This document shows, piece after piece, positions 17,870 through 27,671 of a DNA stretch of 64,000 nucleotides. The translations under genes and the position numbers were made by a program. The stretch is taken from NCBI GenBank assembly GCA_963844805.1, contig CAWJPU010000003.1, positions 1-64,000 on the forward strand. Direction: 5' to 3'. The notes below the pieces were generated by a model. That model was not told where the DNA came from, ran no database searches, and saw only the letters and a program-made list of their open reading frames with translations. This stretch comes from JACCZR01 sp963844805 (GTDB lineage Bacteria; Actinomycetota; Thermoleophilia; Solirubrobacterales; Thermoleophilaceae). Numbering within the stretch: position 1 is the first letter of the stretch; the number at the start of each line of letters is the position of its first letter.

Positions 17870-18901
17870 TTGCGACTAGGCCTTCACGTTGGCTATTGGG
17901 GCCTGGGCCTCACGTCCGAGCAGCAGCTCGCGCTGGTCAAGGAGGCCGAGTCCGTCGGCTTCGACTCGGTGTGGGCGGCAGAGGCCTACGGGTCGGACAC
18001 CGCCACCGTGCTGGCCTGGATCGCGGGGCAGACGGAGAAGATCCGCCTCGGATCGGCGATCTTCCAGATGCCGGGCCGCACGCCGGCCATGACCGCGATG
18101 ACCGCGGCGACGATCGACCAGCTCTCGGGCGGCCGCATGATCCTGGGCCTCGGGTCCTCCGGTCCGCAGGTGGCCGAAGGCTGGCACGGGCAGCCGTTCG
18201 CCCGGCAGCTCAAGCGCACCCGCGAATACGTGGAGATCCTGCGCATGGCGCTCGCGCGGGAGAAGCTGGAGTACCAGGGCGACACCTACGTCCTGCCCAT
18301 CCCCGGCGGGCCCGGCAAGGCCCTGCATCTGATGATCGGCACCGTTCAAGAGCGGATGCCCATCTACATCGCCGCCATCGGGCCGAAGAACACGACGCTG
18401 ACAGGCGAGATCGCCGACGGATGGATCCCGACCTTCTTCTCCCCCGAGCACGTGGGCGACGCCAGGAAGCTGCTCCAGGAGGGGGCCGACAAAGCGGGCA
18501 AGTCGCTGAACGGCTTCGACATCGCGCCCATGGTCAACGTCGCCATCGACGACGACCTGGACCGCGCCCGTGACGTGATGCGTCCCATACTCGCCCTCTA
18601 CATCGGCGGGATGGGCTCGAGAGATAAGAACTTCTACAACGCCCTCGTCCGCCGATATGGGTTCGAGGAGGCCGCGGATGAGGTACAGAACCTCTATCTG
18701 GACGGCAAGAAGGACGAGGCCGCGGCCGCGCTGCCGCCCGAGCTGATCGACATGACCTCGATCTGCGGCCCGCGCGACCGGGTGAAGGAGAGGATCGAGG
18801 TCTACCGCGAAGCGGGAGTCGGGACGCTCATGATCTCGCCAATGGCCTTCGAGCCCGAGGAGCGCCTGCGGATCGTCCGCGAGCTCGCGGAGCTCGTCTG
18901 A
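17870..18901 (+). CDS. LLM-class F420-dependent oxidoreductase
   Basis: 343 residues from TTG 17870, with AAAGGAGA 6 bases upstream deciding the start. The TIM barrel has LGLHVGYWGLGL at strand 1, SVWAAEAYGSDTATVLAWIA, LGSAIFQMPGRTPAMTAMTA and MILGLGSSGPQVAEGWHG, the signature of the luciferase-like F420 (mer-type) group. Likely uses coenzyme F420; substrate unknown. The downstream glycosyltransferase start overlaps its stop. Confidence 0.85.
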   Translation: MRLGLHVGYWGLGLTSEQQLALVKEAESVGFDSVWAAEAYGSDTATVLAWIAGQTEKIRLGSAIFQMPGRTPAMTAMTAATIDQLSGGRMILGLGSSGPQVAEGWHGQPFARQLKRTREYVEILRMALAREKLEYQGDTYVLPIPGGPGKALHLMIGTVQERMPIYIAAIGPKNTTLTGEIADGWIPTFFSPEHVGDARKLLQEGADKAGKSLNGFDIAPMVNVAIDDDLDRARDVMRPILALYIGGMGSRDKNFYNALVRRYGFEEAADEVQNLYLDGKKDEAAAALPPELIDMTSICGPRDRVKERIEVYREAGVGTLMISPMAFEPEERLRIVRELAELV

Positions 18902-20086
18902 GCCGCTTCCTCCTCGCCGCCTTCGGAGACCCCGGGCACGTCTTCCCGGCGATCGCGCTGGGCGGCGAGCTCGCGCGCCGGGGCCACTCGGTCTGCCTGC
19001 AGAGCTGGGACCGCTGGCGCGAGCCGGCCGAGGCCGAGGGCATGCGCTTCGAGGCCGGCGCCCGAGTACAAGGTCTTCCCCCAGCTCGGCGAGCGGCCGC
19101 TGAAGCCCTACCAGGCCGCGGTGGCGGGGGCGGAGGCCACCCTGCCACTGATCGAGCAGATCGACCCCGACGCCGTGGTGGTGGACATCCTGACCACGGC
19201 CGAGGGGCTGGCCGCGCAGAAGGCGGGGCGGCGGTGGGCGACCCTGATCCCCCACGTCCTCCCCGTCGCCGAGCCGGGAGCGCCGCCCTACTCCACCGGC
19301 GCCCGCCTGCCCCGAACGCCCGTCGGCCGCAGGCTGTGGTCGCTGCCGCTGCCTCTGCTTCGCAAGGGCGAGGAGCAGGGGCGCGAGGAGCTCAACGGCG
19401 CCCGGGTGCGGGTGGGCCTGGACCCGCTGCCCTGGTCGCACGGCGGCATCTCGCACCAGCTCAGCCTCATCGCCACCTTCCCGCAGCTCGAGTACCCGCG
19501 CAGCGGCTGGGAGCCCTACATGCGCGTGACCGGGCCGCTGCTGTGGGAGCAGCCCTACGACGAGGTGGAGCTGCCGCCGGGCGACGACCCGCTCGTGCTC
19601 GTCGCGCCCTCCACCTCCCAGGACCCCGACGGCCGCGTGCTGCGCGCCGCCCTGGAGGCGCTGGCCGACGAGCCGGTGCGCGTCATCGCCACCACCAACC
19701 GCCGCGGCGGCTACGAGCGGCCGGTCGTGCCGCCCAACGCGAGGCTGGTCGACTGGCTCTCCTACGCCCGCACCATGCCGCGCTGCGACCTCGTCGTCTG
19801 CCACGCCGGCCACGGGACCGTGTGCCGGGCGCTGGCCAGCGGCGTGCCGCTGATCGCCTGCCCGGCCGAGGGCGACATGGCCGAGAACGCCGCCCGCGTG
19901 GCGTGGGCCGGAGCGGGCGTCTCGCTGCCGCGCCGGCTGGCCACCGCGCGCGGGATCCGGCTGGCTGCGCGCAAGGTCCTGGCCGATCCCTCCTACTCGG
20001 AGCGGGCGCGCGACCTGGCCGAGTGGGCCGAGGAGCACGATGGCCGGGCGATCGCGGCGGACGAGCTGGAGCGCTTCGTCGCCTGA
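18898..20086 (+). CDS. UDP-glycosyltransferase (GT1/MGT type), frameshifted
   Basis: The N-terminus SRFLLAAFGDPGHVFPAIAL (first strand and GH loop of the family) is reached only by starting at CTG 18898, which overlaps the preceding stop as CTGA. One indel near 19062 separates MRFEAGA from EYKVFPQLGERPLKPYQAAV. The donor-binding C-terminal half has LVLVAPSTSQDPDG, PNARLVDWLSYARTMPRCDL and VVCHAGHGTVCRALASGVPL with IACPAEGDMAENAARV. It probably glycosylates a small lipophilic acceptor. Co-translated with the F420-dependent oxidoreductase. Confidence 0.8.
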
Positions 20087-20090
20087 GGAG

Positions 20091-20163
20091 CTCCGGGGGT
20101 GGGACTCGAACCCACAACCTATCGGTTAACAGCCGATCGCTCTGCCGATTGAGCTACCCCGGA
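20091..20163 (-). tRNA. tRNA-Asn (GTT)
   Basis: 73 nt, complete cloverleaf: acceptor TCCGGGG/CCCCGGA, anticodon loop CTGTTAA (complement at 20128-20130), T arm GTGGGTTCGAGTCCCAC. CCA is not encoded. It lies between the glycosyltransferase and sigma factor genes. Confidence 0.93.
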
Positions 20164-20194
20164 CCGCGGGGTGCAAAGGTAGCGCCGCCGGCGC

Positions 20195-21200
20195 CTAGAT
20201 CTCGTCGTGCGTGGTTCCCTCGAGCCGCTCGGCGTGGCCCGAGTGCTTGAGCATCGCCAGCGTCTTGGCCTCGATCTGGCGCACCCGCTCGCGGGTCACG
20301 CCCACCTCGCGGCCGATGTCCTCCAGCGTGCGGGGGTCCTCCTCCGCCAGCCCATACCGCAGCTCGAGCACGCGGCGCTCGCGCCACGGCAGCTGATCGA
20401 GAATGCGCTCGAGGTCGGCGTCGCGGATCGCCTTGGAGACCTGCTCGTGGGGGCGATCGAAGGCGTCGTCCTCGATGAAGTCGCCGAAGCTGGCGTCGCC
20501 CTCGCCGGCGCCGACCGGTGCCTCGAGCGATATCGGCTCCTGGCCGAGCTTGAGGATCTGCTCGATCTTGGTCGCCGGCATCTCCACCACCTCGCCGATC
20601 TCCTCCGGCGTGGGCTCGCGGCCCAGCTTCTGGTTCAGCGAGCGGCGGGCGCGGGCCACCTTGTTCATCCGCTCGACCATGTGGACGGGGATGCGGATGG
20701 TGCGCGACTGGTCGGCCAGCGCGCGGGTGATCGCCTGACGGATCCACCACGTCGCGTAGGTGGAGAACTTGAAGCCGCGGCGCCAGTCGAACTTCTCCAC
20801 CGCGCGGATCAGCCCCATGTTGCCCTCCTGGATCAGGTCCAGCAGGGTCAGCCCGCGGTTGGAGTAGCGCTTGGCGATCGAGACCACCAGCCGCAGGTTG
20901 GCCTCGATCATCGCGTTCTTGGCCGACATGTCGTTCTGCTCGACGCGGCGTGCGAGGCGCACCTCGTCCTCGCGGGTCAGCAGGCGGACCTGGCCGATCT
21001 TCTTGAGGTAGAGGCGAACCGCGTCCTCGGAGCCCTGCTCGGGCGGCGCGGCGGGGACGCCGGCGGTTACGACGCCGCCCTCGTTGAAGAGGTCGTACGC
21101 GTCGGGGCCGCCGGAGGCGCGGCGCCTCCTCATCGCGCGCGGCCTCCAGCTCGGCCTCGTCCCGGGTGACCTCCTCCCGGGCGGGCTCCTCGGCGCTCAC
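20195..21200 (-). CDS. rpoD: Primary-type RNA polymerase sigma factor (sigma-70), frameshifted near N-terminus
   Basis: GTG 21200 overlaps the dnaG stop as GTGA. The N-terminal stretch SAEEPAREEVTRDEAELEAA is in one frame; after an indel near 21125 the rest follows. Region 1.2 reads DAVRLYLKKIGQVRLLTRED, region 2 contains EKFDWRRGFKFSTYATWWIR and QAITRALADQSRTIRIPVHM, region 3 GREPTPEEIGEVVEM, and region 4 TLEDIGREVGVTRERVRQIE. The set of motifs matches the housekeeping sigma (RpoD/HrdB/SigA). The dnaG-rpoD order is the ancient macromolecular synthesis arrangement. Confidence 0.9.
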
Positions 21201-22948
21201 GATGTCTCTCCCGCAACCGAGTCGAGCTCCTGCCGCAGCGCGTGCTTGGCCCGGGCCAGCTCGCCCGCGCGGGCGGAGTCCCGCCCCAGGCGCGCCTGCT
21301 TGATCTCGCGCTCCAGGCGACGCTGCTCGAGGTCGAGCAGGTCGCGGTGCAGGCCGATCTCGTTGTACTCACCGACCGCCTCGGCGGCCATGTACAGCCG
21401 CGTGACCAGCGCCTTGAGGTCGGGGTCGTCGTCGGAGAGCGTGCCGAGCGGATCGTCGAAGTGGCCGAGCAGGTGGTCGCGTGCGCGGCGGGCGACGTCG
21501 GAGGTCAGGTGCCCGTCCCGCAGCTTCTCGAGGAACGGCCTGCCCATGGCCTTCGCCGCGAGGCAATGCGTCAGGAAGGCGCGCTCGTTGACCGGGGCAA
21601 GCTCGCTGGGCGCCCGCGCAGGTGCGGGCCTCGGAGGCGTGCGGGTGGGCGCGGGTGTCGCTGTCAGCTGGGCGGTCACGTACTGCACGGGGACGTCCAA
21701 GCGGTCGGACACATATCTGACGAGATGATCGCGGGTCATGCTCTGGTTCGGCGCAGCCGCTATCAGCGGACGGACCATCTCAAGTGCGCGATCAACCCCT
21801 GCCGGCGTCCCGAGCTGTTGTGACGAGATTACCCGCCGCACTTCGAACTCAAGCGCCGGGAGGGTCTGGTCGAAGCGGGCGGCCAGCGCTTCCGGGCCCT
21901 CCTGCTCGAGCAGGTCGGCGGGATCGCGCCCCTGGGGCAGCTCGACCACCCGCAGCGACACGTCGGCCTTCTCGGCCTCCTGCGCCGCGCGCGACATGGC
22001 CGCCTGCCCCGAGCTGTCCGCATCGAGTGCCACGACCACCGTCGGCGCCGTGCGCCCGAACGCGGTCAGCTGCTCGCCCGTGAGCGCCGTGCCCATGATC
22101 GCCACCGCCTCGGGGATGCCCGCCTGGTGCAGCGCCAGCACGTCGGTGTAGCCCTCGACCACCACCAGGCGCCCCGACTTGGCGGCCGGCTTGCGGGCCA
22201 GGTCGAGCCGGAACAGCTGCTCGCCTTTGTGAAAGACCTCTCCCTCGGACGTGTTGAGGTACTTGGGCCGCTGCTCGCCGGTCGTGGCGCGGGCCCCGAA
22301 GCCGGACACGCGTCCGCGGGTGTTGGTGAGGGGGAACGTGATCCGCGCGCGGAAGCGGTCGATCAGCCCGCTGCCCTCGCGCCGGCGCTGGGAGAGGCCG
22401 GCGGCCAGCAGCTCGTCGTCGGTGAAGCCGTCGCGCTTGGCGGCGGCGGTCAGGCGGTCCCAGCCGCTGGGCGCGTAGCCCACGCCGAACTCGCGCAGGG
22501 TCTCCTCGCTCAGGCCGCGGCCGAGCAGGTACTCGCGGGACGCGGCCGCCTCGTCGGCCTTCCACAGGTAGGCGGCGTAGAACTTCGACGCACGCTCGAG
22601 CAGCGCCAGCAGCCGCTCGCGCCGCCGGCGGCGGCGCTCGGCGTCGGGGTCCTCGCTCTCGCGCTGCAGCTCCACGCCGTAGCGGTCGGCCAGCAGCTCG
22701 AGCGCGCCGGCGAAGTCCAGCGCCTCGGTCTCCATCACGAAGCCGAGCGCGTCTCCGGACGCCTCGCAGCCGAAGCAGTAGTAGACCTTCTTCTCGGCGT
22801 TGATCGAGAACGACGGCGTGCGCTCCTCGTGGAAGGGGCACAGGCCGACGAGGCTCACCCCCTGGCGGCGCAGCTCGGTCTTCGCCCCCACCAGGTCCGC
22901 CATGTCCACGGCGTCCTTGACCCGGTCGACGCTGTCGCGCGTGTACAC
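21197..22948 (-). CDS. dnaG: DNA primase
   Basis: 583 residues. The N-terminal zinc finger is CPFHEERTPSFSINAEKKVY followed by YCFGC (CHC2). The TOPRIM domain has VVVEGYTDVLALHQAGI (catalytic Glu) and VVALDADSSGQAA (DxD). The C-terminal helicase-interacting part extends to the end. It makes RNA primers for the replication fork. Forms an overlapping pair with the sigma factor gene. Confidence 0.95.
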   Translation of the reverse strand: MYTRDSVDRVKDAVDMADLVGAKTELRRQGVSLVGLCPFHEERTPSFSINAEKKVYYCFGCEASGDALGFVMETEALDFAGALELLADRYGVELQRESEDPDAERRRRRRERLLALLERASKFYAAYLWKADEAAASREYLLGRGLSEETLREFGVGYAPSGWDRLTAAAKRDGFTDDELLAAGLSQRRREGSGLIDRFRARITFPLTNTRGRVSGFGARATTGEQRPKYLNTSEGEVFHKGEQLFRLDLARKPAAKSGRLVVVEGYTDVLALHQAGIPEAVAIMGTALTGEQLTAFGRTAPTVVVALDADSSGQAAMSRAAQEAEKADVSLRVVELPQGRDPADLLEQEGPEALAARFDQTLPALEFEVRRVISSQQLGTPAGVDRALEMVRPLIAAAPNQSMTRDHLVRYVSDRLDVPVQYVTAQLTATPAPTRTPPRPAPARAPSELAPVNERAFLTHCLAAKAMGRPFLEKLRDGHLTSDVARRARDHLLGHFDDPLGTLSDDDPDLKALVTRLYMAAEAVGEYNEIGLHRDLLDLEQRRLEREIKQARLGRDSARAGELARAKHALRQELDSVAGETS

Positions 22949-22950
22949 GC

Positions 22951-23856
22951 TCAGAACCCCTGCGGTACCGACAGGTCGGAGAACGTGCGCACGGCGTAGC
23001 GGTCGGTCATGCCGGCCAGCCAGTCGATCACGAGTTGGGGGTCCTCGGCGGTCTCGGCGTAGTGGGCGAACAGGGCGCGCAGCATCCGCTCCACGCGCGC
23101 CTTCTCACGCTGGGCGTCGGCGCCGAGGTAGACCCGCTCGAACATGAACTCGCGCAGGCGCAGCATCGCGCCGCCGACGTCCTCGCCCTGGACGATGTCG
23201 CCGGCCTCGGCCGAGCGCTCCAGCAGGTCGACGACCAGCGTCTCGATCCGCTCCGAGCCCGTGCTCCCCAGCACCGCGATCTCCGCGGGCGGTAGGTCCT
23301 CGAAGGCAAGCACGCCGGCGCGCAGGGCGTCGTCGATGTCGTGGTTGATGTAGGCGATGCGGTCCACTACCCGGACCACCCGCCCCTCCGGCGTGGCCGA
23401 CGGCTCGGGGCCGGTGTGGCGGAGGATCCCGTCGCGCACCTGCTCGGTCAGGTTGAGGTCCTCCAGCACGTCCACCACCCGCAGCGAATGCTCGTTGTGC
23501 CTGAACCGCCGCCCGTAGCGATCCTGCACGCACTCGTCCAGCACGTGCTCGCCGATGTGGCCGAAGGGCGGGTGGCCGAGGTCGTGGCCGAGGGAGATCG
23601 CCTCGGTGAGGTCCTCGTCCAGGTCGAGGGCACGGGCCACGTTGCGGGCGATGCCGCAGGCCTCGAGCGTGTGGGTGAGGCGGGTCCGGTAGTGGTCCCC
23701 CTCTGGGGCGATGAAGACCTGCGTCTTGTGCTTGAGGCGGCGGAAGGCCTTCGAGTGGACGATCCGGTCGCGGTCGCGCACGAAGGGCCGCCGGTGAGGC
23801 GATTCGGTCTCCGGACGGGCTCGCCTGGGCTCGTAGATGGTGCTGACCGATGCCAC
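22951..23856 (-). CDS. dgt: dGTPase-like HD phosphohydrolase
   Basis: 301 residues from GTG 23856. HD-domain metal ligands are visible as RLTHTLEACGIARN (H), GHDLGHPPFGHIGE (HD) and, later, DRIAYINHDIDDALR (D). DKAFRRLKHKTQVF-like HSKAFRRLKHKTQVF at residue 35 is typical of Dgt. It removes triphosphate from deoxynucleotides. It ends two bases before the start of dnaG. Confidence 0.88.
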   Translation of the reverse strand: MASVSTIYEPRRARPETESPHRRPFVRDRDRIVHSKAFRRLKHKTQVFIAPEGDHYRTRLTHTLEACGIARNVARALDLDEDLTEAISLGHDLGHPPFGHIGEHVLDECVQDRYGRRFRHNEHSLRVVDVLEDLNLTEQVRDGILRHTGPEPSATPEGRVVRVVDRIAYINHDIDDALRAGVLAFEDLPPAEIAVLGSTGSERIETLVVDLLERSAEAGDIVQGEDVGGAMLRLREFMFERVYLGADAQREKARVERMLRALFAHYAETAEDPQLVIDWLAGMTDRYAVRTFSDLSVPQGF

Positions 23857-23868
23857 TGTTCGATCTTG

Positions 23869-26389
23869 TCAGGCCCCGGAAGATTCCCCGGAATCGGAAA
23901 CCCCGCGTATTGCGGCCTGAGCCGCCGCCACGCGGGCTATGGGGACACGGTAAGGCGAGCAGCTGACGTAGTCGACACCCGCCAGATCGAAGAACGCCAC
24001 CGAGTCGGGGTCGCCGCCGTGCTCGCCGCAGACGCCGAGCTTGAGGTCGGGCTTGCGCTCGCGGCCGGTCCACGACGCCAGCCGCACCAGCCAGCCGACC
24101 CCCGCCGTGTCGAGCGTCTCGAACGGCGACCGGTCCACGATCCCGCGGTCGATGTACTTGGCCAGGAACCTGCCCTCCACGTCGTCCCGCGAGAAGCCCA
24201 GCGCGGTCTGCGTCAGGTCGTTGGTGCCGAAGGAGAAGAAGTCGGCGTGGTCGGCGATGCGATCGGCGATGAAGCACGCCCGGGGCAGCTCGATCATGGT
24301 CCCGATGCTCACCCCCTCCCCCGCCTCCTCCTCGACGATCGCGCGCAGCAGCTCGAGCTCGGCCTCGTAGGCGACCAACGGGATCATCACCTCGACCTCC
24401 GCCTCCGCCGATTGCGCCGCCCGGACGATGGCCCGGACCTGCATCCGCGGGATCTCGGGGTAGAGGATGTGCAGCCGGCACCCGCGCGTGCCGAGCATCG
24501 GGTTCGTCTCGTGCAGCGCCTCGGCCCGCTCGCGCTCGGCGCCCTCCAGCTCCTCGGGGTGCGGCAGGAACTCGTGCAGCGGCGGGTCGAGCAGCCGGAT
24601 GCACACCGGCAGGCCGGCCATCGCCTCGAACAACCCCTCGAAGTCCGCCTGCTGCATCGGCAGGAGCTCGTCCAGCGCCAGCTGTCGCTCCTCCTGCCCG
24701 TCGGCCATGATCATCGCCCGCATCAGGGGCTGACGGTCCGCGGCCATGAACATGTGCTCGGTCCGGCACAGGCCGATGCCCTCCGCCCCGAGCTCGCGCG
24801 CCTTGACCGCCTCTTCGGGGGTGTCGGCGTTCGTCCGCACACCGAGGCGGCGGAGATCGTCGCTCCAGGCGAGCACCTGCTGGAAGGCGTCGTCCATCTC
24901 GGGATCGACCAGCGGGACGTCGGCAGTGGTCACGATCCCTGAAGTCCCGTCGAGGGCGATCAAGTCCCCCTCGCGCAGCACGGTGCCGTCGACGCGCATC
25001 TCCTTCGACGCCAGGTCGATGTCGAGGTCCGACGCGCCGCACACGGCCGGCCGACCCATGCCCCGGGCCACCAGGGCGGCGTGGCTGGCCTTGCCGCCCT
25101 CGCTGGTCAGGATGCCCTTTGCCGCGTCGAAGCCCGCGATGTCGTCGGCCTCGGTGAAGGGCCGCACGAGCACGACGTCGCGGTCGCTCTCGACGGCGGC
25201 GCGGGCGGTGAAGACGATCGCGCCCTTGGCCGCGCCCGGCGAGGCGTTCACGCCGCGCACCAATACGTCGTAGTCCGCCTCGGGGCTGAAGGTCGGGTGC
25301 AGCAGCGCCTCCAGAGAGGCGGGGTCGATGGTCAGCAGCGCCTGCTCGCGGGTGAGCAGGCCCTCCTCGACGGCGTCGACGGCGAAGCGCACCGCGGCCT
25401 GCGCGGGGCGCTTGGCGTTGCGCGTCTGCAGCATGTAGAGGCGCCCCTCCTCCACCGTGAACTCGGTGTCCTGCATGTCCCCGTAGTGGCGCTCGAGCTC
25501 GGCTGAGGATGTCCATCAGCTCCGCGTGGGCCTCGGGCATGACCTGCTTCATCTCGGACAGGTCGTTCGGCGTGCGCACGCCTGACACGACGTCCTCGCC
25601 CTGCGCATCGACCAGGAAGTCGCCCGAGGGGTCGCGTGCGCCGGTCAGCTCGTCGCGCGAGAAGGCGACCCCCGAGCACGAGGTCTCCCCCTTGTTCCCG
25701 AACACCATCTGCTGCACGTTCACCGCGGTGCCCCAGCTGTCGGGGATGCGGTTCAAGCGCCGGTAGGCCACCGCGCGCTCGCCCTTCCAGGAGTCGAACA
25801 CCGCCCGCACCGCGGCTTCGAGCTGCTCCAGCGGGTGCTCGGGAAAGTCGTACAGCTCCTTGAGCTCTGCGGTCAGCCGCTGCAGGTCGGCCACGCCGAG
25901 CTCGGTGTCGAGCTTCACGCCCGCCGCGCGCTTTCGCTCGGCGATCAGCTGCTCGATGAGCTCGCCGGGCACGCCCTTGGCCACGTTGCCGAACATCTGC
26001 ACGAAGCGCCGATAGGAGTCCCAGGCGAAGCGCTCGTTGCCCGTGGCCTGAGCCAGGCGCTCGACGGTGTCGTCGTTCAGCCCCAGGTTCAGGATCGAGT
26101 CGAGCATTCCGGGCATGGAATCCCGGGCGCCCGAGCGGACCGAGACCAGCAGGTCGCCCAGCCGCTTGCCCGCCTTTCTCTCCAGCCGCTCGAGCGGCTC
26201 GGCGAGATCGGGGACCTCACCGCTCTTCAGGTACTCGACGCACGCCTCGGTGGTGATCGTGAAGCCCGCGGGGACCCGCTCGGCCCCCAGGACGCGGGTC
26301 ATCTCCGCCACGTTCGCGCCCTTGCCCCCGAGCAGCTCGCGCATGTCGCGCGACCCCTCCTCGAAGTCGTAGACGAGCTTGGCCTCCAA
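23869..26389 (-). CDS. ppdK: Pyruvate, phosphate dikinase, frameshifted
   Basis: TTG 26389; about 840 residues over two frames joined near 25498. The N-terminal ATP-grasp domain has VYDFEEGSRDMRELLGGKGA and NVQQMVFGNKGETSCSGVAF. The central swivelling domain has the phosphorylated His in GGKASHAALVARGMGRPAVC. The C-terminal PEP domain has GIGLCRTEHMF, FFSFGTNDLTQTALGFSRDD and the catalytic Cys in GVCGEHGGDP. It interconverts pyruvate, ATP and Pi with PEP, AMP and PPi. One indel in the domain linker breaks the frame. Confidence 0.92.
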
Positions 26390-26399
26390 GAACCGGAGT

Positions 26400-27140
26400 C
26401 TAGGCCGGGAGCCTCCGCAGGCTTACGTGCGCGTGGTGCTCGGCGGTCTCGGCCAGGGCGCGGTCGGCCTGGCCGAGCGCCCGGTCGGCGGCCTCGGGGG
26501 CCTCGGCCAGCGGGCGAGCCAGCGCCTCGACCAGGAACCGGTGCGCGGCCTCCTCGAAGGGGAACGAGCCGGCCTCGCAGCCCGAGCAGACCACGCCGCC
26601 CGCGCTGGGCGAGAAGCTCCCCAGGTGCTCGCGCTCCCCGCAGGAGGCACAGCCGGCCAGCTCGGGCGCGAAGCCGGCGGCGAGCAGCAGCTTGGCGCGG
26701 AAGGCCAGCGCCTGGGCGCGGTTGGCCGCCTCCGGATCGGAGTCCAGCACCGACAGCTGGTTGGCCAGCAGGTTGAAGGCGGGCCGGTTGGCCTCGCTGG
26801 AGTCGAGCAGCCGCAGCACCGACTCGCAGGCCTGCGTGGCGCGCTCCAGCGAGCCGCGCCGCTCGCGCAGGGCCGGGTGGGCGTGCACGGTGTCGGCGGC
26901 GCTGACCGTGCACAGGTCCCCGCGCCCCTCGTGCAGGACGAGGTTCACGCGCGCGAGCGGCTCGAGCCGGCCCCCCAGCCGCGACTTGACCCGGCGCACC
27001 CCCTTGGCCACCGCGCCGACCCGGCCGCGATCGGGGCTGTAGAGGTGCAGAACACGGTCGGCCTCGCCGAATCGAATCGAGCGCAGCACCACGGCTTCGG
27101 TCTTGAACGTTCCGGGCACTTCATAAACTTTGAGGTCCAT
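26400..27140 (-). CDS. recO: DNA repair protein RecO
   Basis: About 246 residues. N-terminal OB fold KTEAVVLRSIRFGEADRVLH with YSPDRGRVGAVAKGVRRVKS, then a helical part and a four-Cys zinc site CASCGEREHLG / VVCSGCEAG near residues 165-190. It loads RecA through RecFOR. The start is uncertain: ATG 27140 lies in a CCATGG shared with the divergent glutaredoxin start, while GTG 27119 would begin just before the conserved FKTEAVVLRS. Confidence 0.88.
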   Translation of the reverse strand: MDLKVYEVPGTFKTEAVVLRSIRFGEADRVLHLYSPDRGRVGAVAKGVRRVKSRLGGRLEPLARVNLVLHEGRGDLCTVSAADTVHAHPALRERRGSLERATQACESVLRLLDSSEANRPAFNLLANQLSVLDSDPEAANRAQALAFRAKLLLAAGFAPELAGCASCGEREHLGSFSPSAGGVVCSGCEAGSFPFEEAAHRFLVEALARPLAEAPEAADRALGQADRALAETAEHHAHVSLRRLPA

Positions 27141-27402
27141 GGCGGACGAGAGCGGGGTCACCGTCTACACCACCGAGCCGTGCGGCTTCTGCCGCCAGGC
27201 GAAGGCGCTCCTGGAGTCGCGGGGCATCTCCTTCGAAGAGGTCAACCTGGCCAAGGACCCCGAGGGCCGGGCCGATTTGGTGGCCATCACGGGCCAGATG
27301 ACCTTCCCCCAGGTGCTGATCGGAAAGCGCTCCATCGGCGGCTTCCGCGAGCTCCTCGAGGCCGACCGCGACGGCATGCTCGGCGACCTGCTGGCCGCCT
27401 AG
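27139..27402 (+). CDS. Glutaredoxin
   Basis: 87 residues from ATG 27139 with TGAGG upstream. The CGFC active site lies near residue 14, TFPQVLIGK (cis-Pro) near 56, and GGFRELLEADRDG closes the fold. This is a GrxC-like dithiol glutaredoxin. In actinobacteria using mycothiol it could act as a mycoredoxin-like protein. Its start overlaps that of divergent recO by two bases. Confidence 0.85.
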   Translation: MADESGVTVYTTEPCGFCRQAKALLESRGISFEEVNLAKDPEGRADLVAITGQMTFPQVLIGKRSIGGFRELLEADRDGMLGDLLAA

Positions 27403-27451
27403 CGGTAGCTCGCCGCCATCCTCAGCCCGCGCGTCGGCGCGCACCGCTCCG

Positions 27452-27478
27452 AAAACGCTCAGGCGGCTGAGGGCTTTT
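27452..27478. terminator. Bidirectional intrinsic terminator
   Basis: AAAA, then CTCAG, GCGG loop, CTGAG, then GGC and TTTT. It sits between the convergent glutaredoxin and mutM genes and can terminate in both directions. The same design recurs at 50211-50240. Confidence 0.65.
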
Positions 27479-27510
27479 CAGAGGGATGCCCGCTGTCCGC
27501 CCGGCTTCTC

Positions 27511-27573
27511 GGACCCGGCGGACCCGGCGGACCCGGCGGCCCCGGCGGACCCGGCGGACCCGGCGGACCCGGG
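27511..27573. repeat. Seven-copy 9-bp tandem repeat
   Basis: Seven units of GGACCCGGC, with one variant unit (GGCCCCGGC) in the middle and the last base changed in the final unit. It lies in the non-coding space between glutaredoxin and mutM. Read on the minus strand it would give Gly-Ser-Ala repeats, but no supported gene covers it. Confidence 0.85.
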
Positions 27574-27671
27574 CGCGCGCCCGCTGCCGTTTTCTGCAAC
27601 TCGCGTGCCCAGCGGACAAGCGCTTGCACCTCGTGCAAAGGGGTTGCCGAATATCGCCAGCGCCTCCGCGG

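Noticed and set aside
17876..20038. 720-codon minus-strand open frame over the F420 oxidoreductase and glycosyltransferase
   Set aside because: Composition is that of an antisense shadow (His, Gln, Val, Leu rich, no domains), while the plus-strand genes have clear motifs and start sites.
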